Shown one piece after another: positions 52,038 through 60,936 of a stretch of 64,000 nt of DNA. The notes beneath the pieces are model-generated. The model saw only the letters and a program-made list of their open reading frames with translations, was not told where the DNA came from and did not search any database. Source of the DNA: Limimaricola sp964022235 (lineage in GTDB: Bacteria; Pseudomonadota; Alphaproteobacteria; Rhodobacterales; Rhodobacteraceae); contig NZ_CAXHZL010000005.1 of the NCBI RefSeq assembly GCF_964022235.1, positions 1 to 64,000 of the forward strand. The letters are read 5' to 3'. Numbering within the stretch: position 1 is the first letter of the stretch; every line of letters begins with the position of its first letter. A program made the position numbers and the translations under genes.

Positions 52038-53417
52038 TCAGCTCGGGGTGAAGTCGGGGTAGGCTTCCATGCCCAGTTCGGCCATGTCGAGGCCCGTGAT
52101 CTCGGCCTCTTCGCCGACCCGGATGCCCATGACGGCCTTGAGAACCAGCCAGACCACGAGGCTTACCGCGAAGGTGAAGATGCCGACGATGACGATCGGG
52201 ACGATCTGGCCCGCAAAGGTGGCGTCGGGGTTGGTGAACAGCACCGCGAGCGTGCCCCAGATGCCGCAGAACAGGTGCACCGGGATCGCGCCGACCACGT
52301 CGTCGATCTTCATGCGGTCGAGCATCGGCACCGCGAAGACCACGATCACGCCGCCGATCATGCCGATCAGGGTTGCGCCGCCCAAGGTCGGGGTCAGCGG
52401 TTCGGCGGTGATCGAGACCAGACCCGCCAGCGCACCGTTGAGCACCATGGTAAGATCGGGCTTCTTGTAGAGAAGCTGCGTCAGGATCAGCGCGCCGACC
52501 GCGCCACCGGCGGCCGCGGCGTTGGTGTTGGCAAAGATCCGGCCGATGTCGGCCACGTCACCAACGGTGCCCATGGCGAGCTGCGACGCACCGTTGAAGC
52601 CGAACCAGCCCATCCACAGGATGAAGGTGCCCAGCGTCGCCAGCGTCAGGTTGGAACCCGGCATCGGGATGGTGCGGCCATCCTTGTACTTGCCGATGCG
52701 GCTGCCCAGAACCAGCGCGCCTGCGAGCGCGGCCCAGCCACCGACCGAATGCACGACCGTCGAGCCCGCGAAGTCCAGAAAGCCCCACTGGCTGTCGAGG
52801 AAACCGCCGCCCCATTTCCAGCTCGCCTGGATCGGATAGATCAGGCCGGTCAGGACCATGGTGAAGATCAGGAAGGGCCAGAGCTTGATCCGTTCGGCCA
52901 ATGCACCCGACACGATCGAGGCCGTGGTGGCAGCGAACATCAGCTGGAAGAAGAAGTCGCCCGAGGTCGAGGCATAGCCATAGTCGTCGGCCGCGTCCCG
53001 GCCCACGCCGACCGCTTCGAGTATCGCGACGCCGAAGGCGCCGATATAGCCGCCGGTCTCGTCGGAGCCCATCGACCAGTTGCCCAGCGGGTACATCAGA
53101 TTGTAGCCGATCAGGTAGTACATGATCGCGGCGAAGGAAAAGAGCGCCACGTTCTTCATGCACTGCATGGCGACGTTCTTGGAGCGTACGAGGCCCGCTT
53201 CGAGCATCGCGAAGCCCGCCGCCATCCAGAACACGAGAAAGCCGCCGATCAGGAACAGCAGCGAGTTGAAGATGAACATGGTGTCGGTCGCGGCGGCGAT
53301 GCCTGCCTCGATCGCGGCCGGTTCGGCGGCCTCGACCGCCTCCTGCGCAAGGGCCGGCCCGGCCATCAGGCAGGCGAGCGGCAGCAGCCCGCGAAGCGGG
53401 GTTTTCCAGTTTGTCAT
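52038..53417 (-). CDS. amtB: AmtB, ammonium transporter
   Basis: A 459-residue Amt/MEP/Rh channel. Signal-like N-terminus (1-24, GPALA-QE), then eleven helices. Pore landmarks are WMAAGFAMLEAGLVRSKN, DFAGSTVVHSVGGWAALAGA with the first twin-His, and VVGAIPVHLFCGIWGT with the second. It admits NH4+/NH3 when nitrogen is scarce and is plugged by uridylylation-controlled GlnK. It lies 27 bases after glnK in the classic glnK-amtB operon. Confidence 0.97.
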   Translation of the reverse strand: MTNWKTPLRGLLPLACLMAGPALAQEAVEAAEPAAIEAGIAAATDTMFIFNSLLFLIGGFLVFWMAAGFAMLEAGLVRSKNVAMQCMKNVALFSFAAIMYYLIGYNLMYPLGNWSMGSDETGGYIGAFGVAILEAVGVGRDAADDYGYASTSGDFFFQLMFAATTASIVSGALAERIKLWPFLIFTMVLTGLIYPIQASWKWGGGFLDSQWGFLDFAGSTVVHSVGGWAALAGALVLGSRIGKYKDGRTIPMPGSNLTLATLGTFILWMGWFGFNGASQLAMGTVGDVADIGRIFANTNAAAAGGAVGALILTQLLYKKPDLTMVLNGALAGLVSITAEPLTPTLGGATLIGMIGGVIVVFAVPMLDRMKIDDVVGAIPVHLFCGIWGTLAVLFTNPDATFAGQIVPIVIVGIFTFAVSLVVWLVLKAVMGIRVGEEAEITGLDMAELGMEAYPDFTPS

Positions 53418-53444
53418 GTGATCAGGTCTCCTGGGGAGGAACGC

Positions 53445-53783
53445 TCAGAGCGCGTCGTCGTCGGTTTCGCCGGTGCGCACGCGCAGCGCGCTCTCGACAT
53501 CGAGCACGAAAATCTTGCCGTCGCCGATCTTGTCGGTGCGGGCGGTCTTGGCGATCGTCGCCACCACCTGCTCGGCGAGGCCTTCGGGCACGACGATCTC
53601 GAGTTTGACCTTCGGCACGAAGTTCACGGCGTATTCGGCGCCGCGATAGATCTCGGTGTGGCCGGACTGAGAGCCGAAGCCCTTGATCTCGGTCACCATC
53701 ATGCCGCGCACGCCCTGAGAGGTCAGCGCCTCGCGCACCTCCTCGAGCTTGAACGGCTTGATCGTTGCGATGATGAGTTTCAC
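53445..53783 (-). CDS. glnK: GlnK, PII nitrogen regulatory protein
   Basis: A 112-residue PII protein. KLIIATIKPFKLEEVREAL begins the fold; the T-loop holds the uridylylated tyrosine in IYRGAEYAVNFVPK (Y51 equivalent), and GKIFVLDVESALRVRTGE forms the C-terminal ATP-binding part. The start is GTG at 53783, eight bases after AAGGGGA; no ATG fits. GlnK senses 2-oxoglutarate and ATP/ADP and blocks AmtB when nitrogen is plentiful. Upstream (53784-54073) I see only a weak sigma-54-like site and no gene. Confidence 0.95.
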   Translation of the reverse strand: MKLIIATIKPFKLEEVREALTSQGVRGMMVTEIKGFGSQSGHTEIYRGAEYAVNFVPKVKLEIVVPEGLAEQVVATIAKTARTDKIGDGKIFVLDVESALRVRTGETDDDAL

Positions 53784-53887
53784 GTCGGTCCCCTTGTGGC
53801 GTCTCGTTTGGCATCTGGTAACGGCGGGTCGCAAGGCCCCGGCAGCGGGCCGCGGCTGGCCTTAAAAACGCCGGTTCCACGCCGCGG

Positions 53888-53903
53888 AGCAAGCTGCATG
53901 GCA
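53888..53903 (-). promoter_or_regulatory. weak sigma-54-like promoter upstream of glnK
   Basis: The minus strand reads TGCCAT-N5-TTGCT, with the exact sigma-54 spacing (TGGCAC-N5-TTGCA) but mismatches at the essential second G of the -24 GG. It is 100 bases before the glnK start. In some Rhodobacteraceae NtrC works with sigma-70, so this may not be used. Confidence 0.3.
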
Positions 53904-54073
53904 GGCGGCGACCTGCCCCAGACCGAGCATGATGCACAATTTTTGCACAGATGCGTGCGTCTGCCTAATAATCATGCGGCGTAAAAAAGCCGATGGCGCA
54001 ATTTCCCCCGGCTCAACATTCCGCTGCGATGCAGCTATGGTGGCCGCCAACCATAACGAACAGGCACCGGCAG

Positions 54074-56434
54074 ATGAGCGCGAGCAATGGCAGAAAGCCG
54101 CCCCTTACCGCAGAACGGCGCTATGCCACCGGCAAAGGTGGCACCGGGGGTGCAGGCGGCAAGGGCGGTGGCGGCGGTGGCGGCAACGGCGGCGGGCGCA
54201 AACCCGCCAAGGCCACGACATCCCGTCGCCGTGCGGCACGCCCGGCCAAGCGCGCCGCGCCGCGCGGACCTCTGGGCTTCATCGCGGGTCTGGTGACCGG
54301 GCTGGTGCGGCTGGTGGTGCGGGTGATCTGGGGCGTCGGCTGGCGCGCGGCCTTCGCGCTGTCGCTCGTGGTCGGATTGGGCGTCGCCTATTACGCGGCG
54401 CAGCTGCCGCCCGTGACCGATCTGGTCGATGGCCGGGCCCGTGGGTCGGTGACCCTGATGGACCGCGACAACAAGACCTTCGCCTGGCGCGGCGACCAGT
54501 TCGGCGGCATGGTCACCGCCGACACCATCTCAACTCATCTGCGCAACGCCGTCGTCGCCACCGAGGATCGCCGCTTCTGGTGGCATCCGGGCATCGACCC
54601 GCAAGGCGTGGCCTCAGCCGTGCGCATCAACCTTTCCGAAGGTCGCGGACCGCTGTCGGGCAACGGTGGATCGACCATCACCCAGCAGACCGCCAAGCTT
54701 CTGTGCCTGGGCAAGCCCTTCGACAAGGAGGTCTGGAAGAGCGAGAGCGACTACGAGGCCGACTGCCGCCGCAGCACCCTGTGGCGCAAGGTGCAGGAGG
54801 CGGTCTACGCGATGGCGATGGAGGCGCGCTACACCAAGGAAGAGATCCTGACGATCTACCTCAATCGTGCTTATCTCGGTGCAGGCACGCGCGGCTTCGA
54901 AGCCGCGTCGCAGCGCTATTTCAGCAAGCCCGCCAGCGCCGTGAACCCCGCCGAGGCCGCAATGCTGGCGGGCCTGCTCAAGGCCCCCACCACCTATGCA
55001 CCCACCAACAACCTAGGCCGCAGCCAGGACCGGGCTTCGGTTATTGTCGGGCTGATGCAGGATCAGGGCTACCTCACCGCCGCCGAGGCCGAGGCCGCAC
55101 GCGCCACGCCCGCCAGCCTCTCCTCGACCGCGCAGCAGGATCAGGGCGGCTATTTCGCCGATTGGGTGATGGACACGGGCCCCGAGTTCTTCACGCGCGA
55201 CACTACCGAGGACGTGGAGATCCGCACCACGCTCGACCCCCGCATCCAGACCGCGACCGAGACCGCGCTGCTCAGCGTGTTCGAGGAGCGGGTCAGCCCC
55301 GGCTCGGAGGCGCAGGCCGCGATCGTGGTGATGAGCGCCGACGGCGCGGTGCGTGCCATGGTCGGCGGCCGCAACGTCAAGGCTTCAGGCGCCTTCAACC
55401 GCGCCACCCAGGCGCTGCGTCAAACCGGATCGTCGTTCAAGCCGTTCATCTATGCCGCGGCCCTCGATCTCGGGATGCAGCCCTTCGATCTCGTCGACGA
55501 CAGCCCGCTCACCATGAACATCCCCGGCTCGGGGCCTTGGTCGCCCGAGAACTACGATCGCAAGTTCGAAGGCATGGTGACGCTTACCAAGGCGCTGGCC
55601 GAAAGCCGCAACATCCCCGCAGTGAAGGTCTCCGAGCAGGTCGGACGTGAGAACGTGCGCACCGTGGCCTCGATGTTCGGTATCGACAGCGATCTGGCCG
55701 CCGGCCCGGCGCTGGCGCTGGGCGTGTCCGAAAGCACGCTTCTCGAGATGACCGGCGCCTATGCGGGCATCCTCAACGGTGGCTCTTCGGTGACCCCTTA
55801 CGGCCTCGTGGAGCTGCGCCTCAAGGGCGACGACACGCCGCTCATGGGCACCGGCGGTGGCATCGGCGAGCGCGTGATCACCCAAGACGCCGCCGAAAAG
55901 CTCACTTGGATGATGAGCCGGGTGGTGGCCGAAGGCACGGGCAGCCGCGCGCAGATCGACGGTTGGGAGGTGGCGGGCAAAACCGGCACGACCCAAGGCG
56001 CGCGCGACGCGTGGTTCGTGGGATTCGCGGGCGATTACGTCGCCGGGGTCTGGATGGGGTATGACGACAACCGCCCGCTCTCCGGCGTCACGGGCGGCGG
56101 TCTGCCCGCCACCATCTGGCGAGAGACCATGGTGCGTGTGCTCGAAGGCCAGCCGGTCAAACCGCTGCCGATGCGGGTGCCCGAGCAGGCACAGCCGCAA
56201 ACCATCGCAGGAGACGAGGTGCCGAACGGGTCGCCTTCGGGCGGTCAGGCCAGCGACCCCGAAACTGACCGGCTCCTGCGCGAAATGCTGGGCGCGCCCC
56301 AGACCGCACAAACCGCCCAGTCCGCAGACGCTGCCGATCCGGCCCCAACCCAAGCCCCGGCTCCGGTGCAGAACGACCGCGAACGGCTCATTCTCGATGT
56401 GCTGACCAATATCCTCGGCGGGGTCACGAACTGA
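54074..56434 (+). CDS. class A penicillin-binding protein (PBP1A family)
   Basis: A 786-residue bifunctional peptidoglycan synthase. The cytoplasmic N-terminus is unusual: a glycine-rich stretch (20-41) followed by a basic Lys/Arg-rich part (42-65). A transmembrane helix spans about 90-110. The GT51 glycosyltransferase has catalytic glutamate E164 in ATEDRRFWWHPGID and GGSTITQQTAKLL. The transpeptidase has SSFK (serine about 454), SRN (about 510) and KTGTT (about 636). The C-terminal tail (about 700-786) is Pro/Ala/Gln-rich and probably disordered. The ATG at 54074 has a weak ribosome-binding site. Confidence 0.94.
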   Translation: MSASNGRKPPLTAERRYATGKGGTGGAGGKGGGGGGGNGGGRKPAKATTSRRRAARPAKRAAPRGPLGFIAGLVTGLVRLVVRVIWGVGWRAAFALSLVVGLGVAYYAAQLPPVTDLVDGRARGSVTLMDRDNKTFAWRGDQFGGMVTADTISTHLRNAVVATEDRRFWWHPGIDPQGVASAVRINLSEGRGPLSGNGGSTITQQTAKLLCLGKPFDKEVWKSESDYEADCRRSTLWRKVQEAVYAMAMEARYTKEEILTIYLNRAYLGAGTRGFEAASQRYFSKPASAVNPAEAAMLAGLLKAPTTYAPTNNLGRSQDRASVIVGLMQDQGYLTAAEAEAARATPASLSSTAQQDQGGYFADWVMDTGPEFFTRDTTEDVEIRTTLDPRIQTATETALLSVFEERVSPGSEAQAAIVVMSADGAVRAMVGGRNVKASGAFNRATQALRQTGSSFKPFIYAAALDLGMQPFDLVDDSPLTMNIPGSGPWSPENYDRKFEGMVTLTKALAESRNIPAVKVSEQVGRENVRTVASMFGIDSDLAAGPALALGVSESTLLEMTGAYAGILNGGSSVTPYGLVELRLKGDDTPLMGTGGGIGERVITQDAAEKLTWMMSRVVAEGTGSRAQIDGWEVAGKTGTTQGARDAWFVGFAGDYVAGVWMGYDDNRPLSGVTGGGLPATIWRETMVRVLEGQPVKPLPMRVPEQAQPQTIAGDEVPNGSPSGGQASDPETDRLLREMLGAPQTAQTAQSADAADPAPTQAPAPVQNDRERLILDVLTNILGGVTN

Positions 56435-56437
56435 GCT

Positions 56438-56470
56438 TGGGGGGCGGGGCCTTAAGACCTCGCCCCTCCC
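56438..56470. terminator. weak hairpin between the PBP gene and the convergent hypothetical
   Basis: GGGGCG (56441-56446) pairs with CGCCCC (56461-56466) around a 14-base loop, extended by G-T/G-C pairs. There is no clear T-tract, so termination is uncertain. Confidence 0.3.
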
Positions 56471-56476
56471 TATGCG

Positions 56477-57157
56477 TCAGCTCGCCTCGTCCGGTCCCAT
56501 GACCTGGGCGGCGGTGCCGCCGCGCGCATCATCCGAATCGTCACCTTCTGCGGGACCGGGACGAGGATCCGATGCCGGCTCTTTCTCGGCAGGGTCGATT
56601 TCGACAGGCCCAGTTTCAACAGGCTCGGCCTCTGGCGGCAGTTCGATGGCGGGCAGGTTGATCCGGGGCAGGTCGACCCAAGGAAGAACGACCCGAGGCG
56701 GCGGCAGCCCTGTTGCCCCCTCCCCTTCGGTCACCGGCTCCTCGACGCCAGCCGTGGCGCCAGTTTCGGCTTCGGTTTCTGTCTCGGCGTCGCAGCGCGC
56801 GTAACGAAACGCATAGCCGTTCCACAGCATGATCAGCCCGTTGTCCTGCGCCGCCTTCATCAGCATCGCGCGCTCGGTCCAGCGCGTGTCGCCGGCGCTG
56901 CACTCCATCGTGTAGAGCGTGGCGTCCATGTCGACCACATCGACGGGCCGCATCATCCGGCATTCGCTGCCCACGCCCTCGAACAGCCCTTCTTGGATGC
57001 GCAAGGCCCCGCCTTCGACCCCGACCTTCGCGCAGTCCGCGTCGCCGCTGCTGCGGTAGAGCCCATCATAGGGCGTGGCCGCGACGCTTCCGGCAACCAG
57101 AATGGCACCGGCGATACCCAAGCCCGGGCGGGCGATATTCATGTTTCGCAAAGTCAT
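56477..57157 (-). CDS. secreted hypothetical protein with proline-rich acidic tail
   Basis: A 226-residue exported protein, not a family I recognise. The signal peptide (about 1-28, ending VAATPYDG) is followed by a small domain (30-130) with four cysteines (in DADCAKVG, SECRMM, MECSAG, YARCD), which could form two disulfides. The C-terminal 95 residues are low-complexity Glu/Pro (LPPPRVVLPWVDLPRINLPAIELPPE). The ATG at 57157 is chosen; the next ATG (57142) is possible, and a TTG lies just upstream. It converges with the PBP and diverges from the type I secretion operon. Confidence 0.75.
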   Translation of the reverse strand: MTLRNMNIARPGLGIAGAILVAGSVAATPYDGLYRSSGDADCAKVGVEGGALRIQEGLFEGVGSECRMMRPVDVVDMDATLYTMECSAGDTRWTERAMLMKAAQDNGLIMLWNGYAFRYARCDAETETEAETGATAGVEEPVTEGEGATGLPPPRVVLPWVDLPRINLPAIELPPEAEPVETGPVEIDPAEKEPASDPRPGPAEGDDSDDARGGTAAQVMGPDEAS

Positions 57158-57220
57158 ACCTGTCAAATTAGGCGCAATGCCTCAGAGGTCCAGAAGCTCG
57201 AAACCACAATCGCGGCCCGG

Positions 57221-57257
57221 CACAAACAAGCCGCTGCACAAACGAGCCGCTACACAG
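57221..57257 (+). repeat. 16-bp direct repeat upstream of the type I secretion operon
   Basis: Two near-identical 16-mers (CACAAACAAGCCGCTG, 57221-57236; CACAAACGAGCCGCTA, 57237-57252) differ at two positions, followed by a partial third copy (CACAG). The spacing of 16 bp and position about 80-115 bases before the ABC gene start suggest a binding site for an oligomeric regulator. Confidence 0.75.
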
Positions 57258-57335
57258 GGGGTGGCCTTTGCTTTAAGTATTGGGCACGCAGGGCAGCCGA
57301 ACTGCAGCCCCGCCTCGATACGAATGGGATATGAC

Positions 57336-59075
57336 ATGAAACGTGACGCGGCCTCCATCGGCGCGGCCGAACTGCGCGAGGCCCGTAACAAGAGCCGCTG
57401 GCTGTTCTGGGCCGTCGCCATCTTCAGCCTTGTGGTCAACCTCCTGATGTTGACCGGCCCGCTCTATATGATGAACGTCTACGACCGGGTCCTGGGATCG
57501 CGCTCGATCGCGACACTGGTGGCGCTGTCGGTGCTGGTGGCCTTCCTCTACGCGATGATGGGTCTTCTGGATTGGGTCCGCGGTCGAGTTATGAACCGGG
57601 TCGCGGCTCGGTTTCAGGCCCAACTCGACCAAAGGGTCTTCGCCGCGGCCTTGCGCGCCAGCGCGGGCCAACGAGCCCGGGCCGAAGCCGCGACGGCGCA
57701 GCGTGATCTCGAATCGGTGCAGCGCCTGATCGGCTCTCCGGTGCTGATGGCGAGCTTCGACCTGCCCTTCGCGCCGCTGTTCTTCTTCGGGATCTTCCTG
57801 TTCCACCCGATGCTCGGCTTTCTGGGCATGGGCGGAGCGGTGGTGCTGATCATCTTGGCTCTGGCCAACCAGCTGATGACGCGTAAGCAACTCGAAGAGG
57901 CCAACGCCACGACGTTCCGCTCCGAACAGCTCGGCACGCAGATCCGGCAGGATTCAGAAATGGTGCAAGCGCTCGGCATGCGCGGCGCCTCCTTTGGCCG
58001 GTGGAACGAAGCTCGTTCGCGGTCACTCGCCGCCTCGATTGGCGCCACGGACACGGGAGGAGGATTCTCCGCCTTCATCAAGGCGTTCCGACTGCTGCTG
58101 CAATCGGCCATGCTCGGTCTGGGGGCCTATCTCGTGCTTCAAGGCGTGATGTCGGCGGGCGCGATGATCGCTGGTTCGATCCTGCTGGGCCGGGCTCTGG
58201 CACCGATCGAGATGATCGTGAACCAATGGCCGATGTTCCAGCGCGCCCGCGAAGGCTGGGGTCGGTTGACCGTGCTCTTGGGCGAAATTCGCCCGGAAGC
58301 TCCGCGCACTACCCTGCCCCGCCCCAAGGCGCGGCTGTCATGCGAACAGGTCACCGTGTTGCCTCCGGGCGAGAACCAGGCGGCGTTGCGGATGATGAGC
58401 TTTCGGGTCGAGCCAGGTCAGGCCGTTGGCGTGATTGGCCCCTCGGGGGCCGGCAAGTCGACGCTGGCACGCGCTCTGACCGGCCTGTGGCGTCCCGCGG
58501 CGGGCAAGATCCGCCTCGATGGAGCCAGCCTCGAGCAATACGATCCCGACGTGCTTGGCAGCTATATCGGCTACTTGCCGCAGCAGGTCACCCTGTTCGA
58601 CGGCACCATCAAGGAAAACATCGCCCGCATGTCGCTGACGCCCGATGACGCGGAGGTGGTGCGTGCCGCCAAGGCCGCTGCCGCCCATGAGATGATCCTC
58701 AAGCTGCCCGAAGGCTACGACACGCAGGTCTCTTCCAAGGGGGGGCGCCTCTCTGGTGGCCAGATCCAGCGGATCGGCCTAGCCCGCGCGCTCTATGGTG
58801 ACCCGGTGTTCCTCGTGCTCGACGAGCCCAACTCGAACCTCGACAACGCTGGCTCGACCGCGCTCAATCTGGCGATCCGGGATGCCAAGGCCAGCGGGAA
58901 ATGCGTGTTGATCATGGCCCACCGCCCAGCTGCCATCGCCGAGTGCGATCATATCCTGATGATCGAAGACGGCGGCCGCCGGGCGTTCGGCCCCAAGGAC
59001 GAGGTGCTGCGCGAGACGGTGCAGAACCATCGCGAAATTGCCGCTTCGGCCCACAAGGGCGGGGGTGTGTCATGA
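57336..59075 (+). CDS. type I secretion ABC transporter (PrtD-type permease/ATPase)
   Basis: A 579-residue fused ABC half-transporter. The transmembrane domain (about 20-310) has the PrtD-like start WLFWAVAIFSLVVNLLMLTGPLYMMNVYDRVL; the nucleotide-binding domain has Walker A GPSGAGKST (about 368-376), signature LSGGQ (about 472-476), Walker B VFLVLDEPN and the H-loop MAHRP. No C39 peptidase-like N-domain is present. It exports unfolded C-terminal-signal proteins with an HlyD-type adaptor and TolC. No RTX substrate or TolC gene is nearby. The ATG at 57336 follows GGGAT; ATG 57324 is an in-frame alternative. Confidence 0.92.
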   Translation: MKRDAASIGAAELREARNKSRWLFWAVAIFSLVVNLLMLTGPLYMMNVYDRVLGSRSIATLVALSVLVAFLYAMMGLLDWVRGRVMNRVAARFQAQLDQRVFAAALRASAGQRARAEAATAQRDLESVQRLIGSPVLMASFDLPFAPLFFFGIFLFHPMLGFLGMGGAVVLIILALANQLMTRKQLEEANATTFRSEQLGTQIRQDSEMVQALGMRGASFGRWNEARSRSLAASIGATDTGGGFSAFIKAFRLLLQSAMLGLGAYLVLQGVMSAGAMIAGSILLGRALAPIEMIVNQWPMFQRAREGWGRLTVLLGEIRPEAPRTTLPRPKARLSCEQVTVLPPGENQAALRMMSFRVEPGQAVGVIGPSGAGKSTLARALTGLWRPAAGKIRLDGASLEQYDPDVLGSYIGYLPQQVTLFDGTIKENIARMSLTPDDAEVVRAAKAAAAHEMILKLPEGYDTQVSSKGGRLSGGQIQRIGLARALYGDPVFLVLDEPNSNLDNAGSTALNLAIRDAKASGKCVLIMAHRPAAIAECDHILMIEDGGRRAFGPKDEVLRETVQNHREIAASAHKGGGVS

Positions 59076-60394
59076 TGCGTCGCCCCATGTCCCCCGAAGA
59101 CGCACCCAGCGTCTGGTCCGCCGCGCGTCCGCTGTTCGTCGGATTTCTGGGGCTTGCCGTTCTGCTCGGTGGCTTCGGAACCTGGGCCGCGCTGAGCCAG
59201 ATTTCCGGCGCGGTGGTGGCCTCGGGCCGAATCGAGGTCGAGCAGAACCGACAAGTCGTGCAGCACCCCGACGGCGGCGTCGTCTCCGAGATCCTCATCG
59301 ATGAAGGGGATGAGGTCGAAGCCGGACAGCTGCTGATCCGGCTCGAACCCGAACAGCTGCAATCGGAACTGGCGGTGGTCGAAGGGCAGCTTCTCGAAGT
59401 GCTATCGCGCCGGGCCCGTCTCGAAGCCGAGCGTGATGATTCCCAGAGGCTCGACTTCGACGCGTTGTTGCTCGAGACCGAGAACCCGATCGCGCCCGAG
59501 TTGATGGAGGGTCAAAGACGCCTTCAGGCGGCCCGGATCGAAAGCGAAAATCGCCAGAAGGAGCAGCTGACGCGTCAGAGAGAGCAGATCAGCGACCAGA
59601 TTGCGGGCATCGAATCGCAGGAAACCGCCATTTCCCGGCAACTCGACCTTATCGAAGGCGAACTGGGCAATCAGCAGTCGCTGCTCGACCGGGGCCTCGC
59701 GCAGGCGACGCGGGTGCTGACCCTACAGCGCGAGGAAGCCGATCTGCTGGGCAGCCAAGGCGAGCTGAAAGCCACCAAGGCGCAGGCCGGCGGCCGCATC
59801 GCCGAAATCGAAATCGAGATCCTCAAGCTAGCCTCGACCCGGAGGCAGGAGGCGATCGCCCAGCTACGAGACCTGCAGTTCAACGAGATCGAGCTGTCGA
59901 ACCGGCGCCGGGCCCTGCTCACCCGGCTCGATCGGCTCGACATCCGCGCTCCGGTGGGCGGTATCGTCTATGGCCTGACGGTATTCACCCCGCGCTCGGT
60001 GATCCGCGCGGCCGAGCCGGTGCTCTACATCGTGCCGCAGGACCGCCCCCTCGTGATCGCCACGCAGGTGCAGCCCACGGACATCGATCAGCTGCATCTG
60101 GGCCAGGAGGTGATCCTGCGGCTGCCCGCCTTCGATCAGCGTCGCACGCCCGAGCTGACCGGTCAGGTGATGCAGATCTCGGCCGACGCCTTTCAGGACG
60201 AGCGTCAGACAATCTCCTACTACCGGGTGGAGATCCGCCTGTCGGAGGGCGAGATCGAGAAGCTGCCTTCCGACATGACGCTGATCCCCGGCATGCCGGT
60301 CGAGGCGTTCATCCGCACCACCGACCGCTCGCCGCTGGCCTATTTCGTCAAGCCGCTGTCCGACTACTTCGCCCGCGCCTTTCGCGAGGGGTGA
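59072..60394 (+). CDS. HlyD-family type I secretion periplasmic adaptor
   Basis: A 440-residue membrane fusion protein. It has a short cytoplasmic N-terminus, one transmembrane helix (about 20-45), a biotinyl-lipoyl half-motif (GGVVSEILIDEGDEVEAGQLLIRLEPEQL), a long coiled-coil hairpin (about 100-290, rich in Glu/Gln/Arg), then the second lipoyl half (DIRAPVGGIVYGLTVFTPRSVIRA) and beta-barrel (VVLIVIPQ-like IPGMPVEAFIRTTDRSPLAYFVKPLSD). ATGA overlap couples it to the ABC gene. A tolC gene is missing here. Confidence 0.93.
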   Translation: MMRRPMSPEDAPSVWSAARPLFVGFLGLAVLLGGFGTWAALSQISGAVVASGRIEVEQNRQVVQHPDGGVVSEILIDEGDEVEAGQLLIRLEPEQLQSELAVVEGQLLEVLSRRARLEAERDDSQRLDFDALLLETENPIAPELMEGQRRLQAARIESENRQKEQLTRQREQISDQIAGIESQETAISRQLDLIEGELGNQQSLLDRGLAQATRVLTLQREEADLLGSQGELKATKAQAGGRIAEIEIEILKLASTRRQEAIAQLRDLQFNEIELSNRRRALLTRLDRLDIRAPVGGIVYGLTVFTPRSVIRAAEPVLYIVPQDRPLVIATQVQPTDIDQLHLGQEVILRLPAFDQRRTPELTGQVMQISADAFQDERQTISYYRVEIRLSEGEIEKLPSDMTLIPGMPVEAFIRTTDRSPLAYFVKPLSDYFARAFREG

Positions 60395-60465
60395 CCTACC
60401 TTGGCGTTGTTCCTCTACCCGGCGCAGGCTAGCTTGCGCCGGGACATTTCCAGGAGAGCACCGAC

Positions 60466-60936
60466 ATGGTTGACGCCGCACATATCAACGACACGCTGAC
60501 TGCAATGGGGCTGTCGCTGCCCGATGCGCCCAAACCAGCCGCCAATTACGAACCCTTCGTGATCCACGACGGGCTGCTCTACGTCTCGGGCCAGATCTCG
60601 GCGGGCCCGGACGGGCTCATCCTCGGTCGCCTTGGCGACGACATGACCACCGAGGACGGGGCCCGCGCGGCCCGGGCCTGCGCGCTGAGCCTTCTGGCAC
60701 AGGCCCGCGCCGCCTGCGACGGCGATCTGGGCCGCATCGCGCGGCTGATCAAGCTCACGGGCTTCGTCGCCTGCACGCCGGAGTTCACCGAACAGCCGAA
60801 GGTGATCAACGGCGCCTCCGACCTGATGGCTGAGCTCTTGGGCGAAGCGGGCCGCCACGCGCGCGCCGCCGTGGGCGTCGCGGCGCTGCCGCTGGGCGTG
60901 GCGGTCGAGATCGAAGCCGTCTTCGCGCTCGCATGA
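60466..60936 (+). CDS. RidA (YjgF/YER057c/UK114) family protein
   Basis: A 156-residue RidA-fold protein of the longer (YjgH/Rid subgroup) type. FVIHDGLLYVSGQIS begins the fold; LIKLTGFVACTPEFTEQPKVINGASDLM and the C-terminal HARAAVGVAALPLGVAVEIEAVF hold the conserved arginine used in imine deamination. Canonical RidA removes reactive 2-aminoacrylate-type enamines; divergent subgroups may have other substrates. CAGGAGAG precedes the ATG. The next gene starts within its stop (ATGA). Confidence 0.91.
   Translation: MVDAAHINDTLTAMGLSLPDAPKPAANYEPFVIHDGLLYVSGQISAGPDGLILGRLGDDMTTEDGARAARACALSLLAQARAACDGDLGRIARLIKLTGFVACTPEFTEQPKVINGASDLMAELLGEAGRHARAAVGVAALPLGVAVEIEAVFALA

Noticed and set aside
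53930..53950. TGCACA direct repeat (11-bp period) upstream of glnK as an NtrC site
   Set aside because: The motif is repeated but does not match an NtrC dyad that I can state with confidence; left out.
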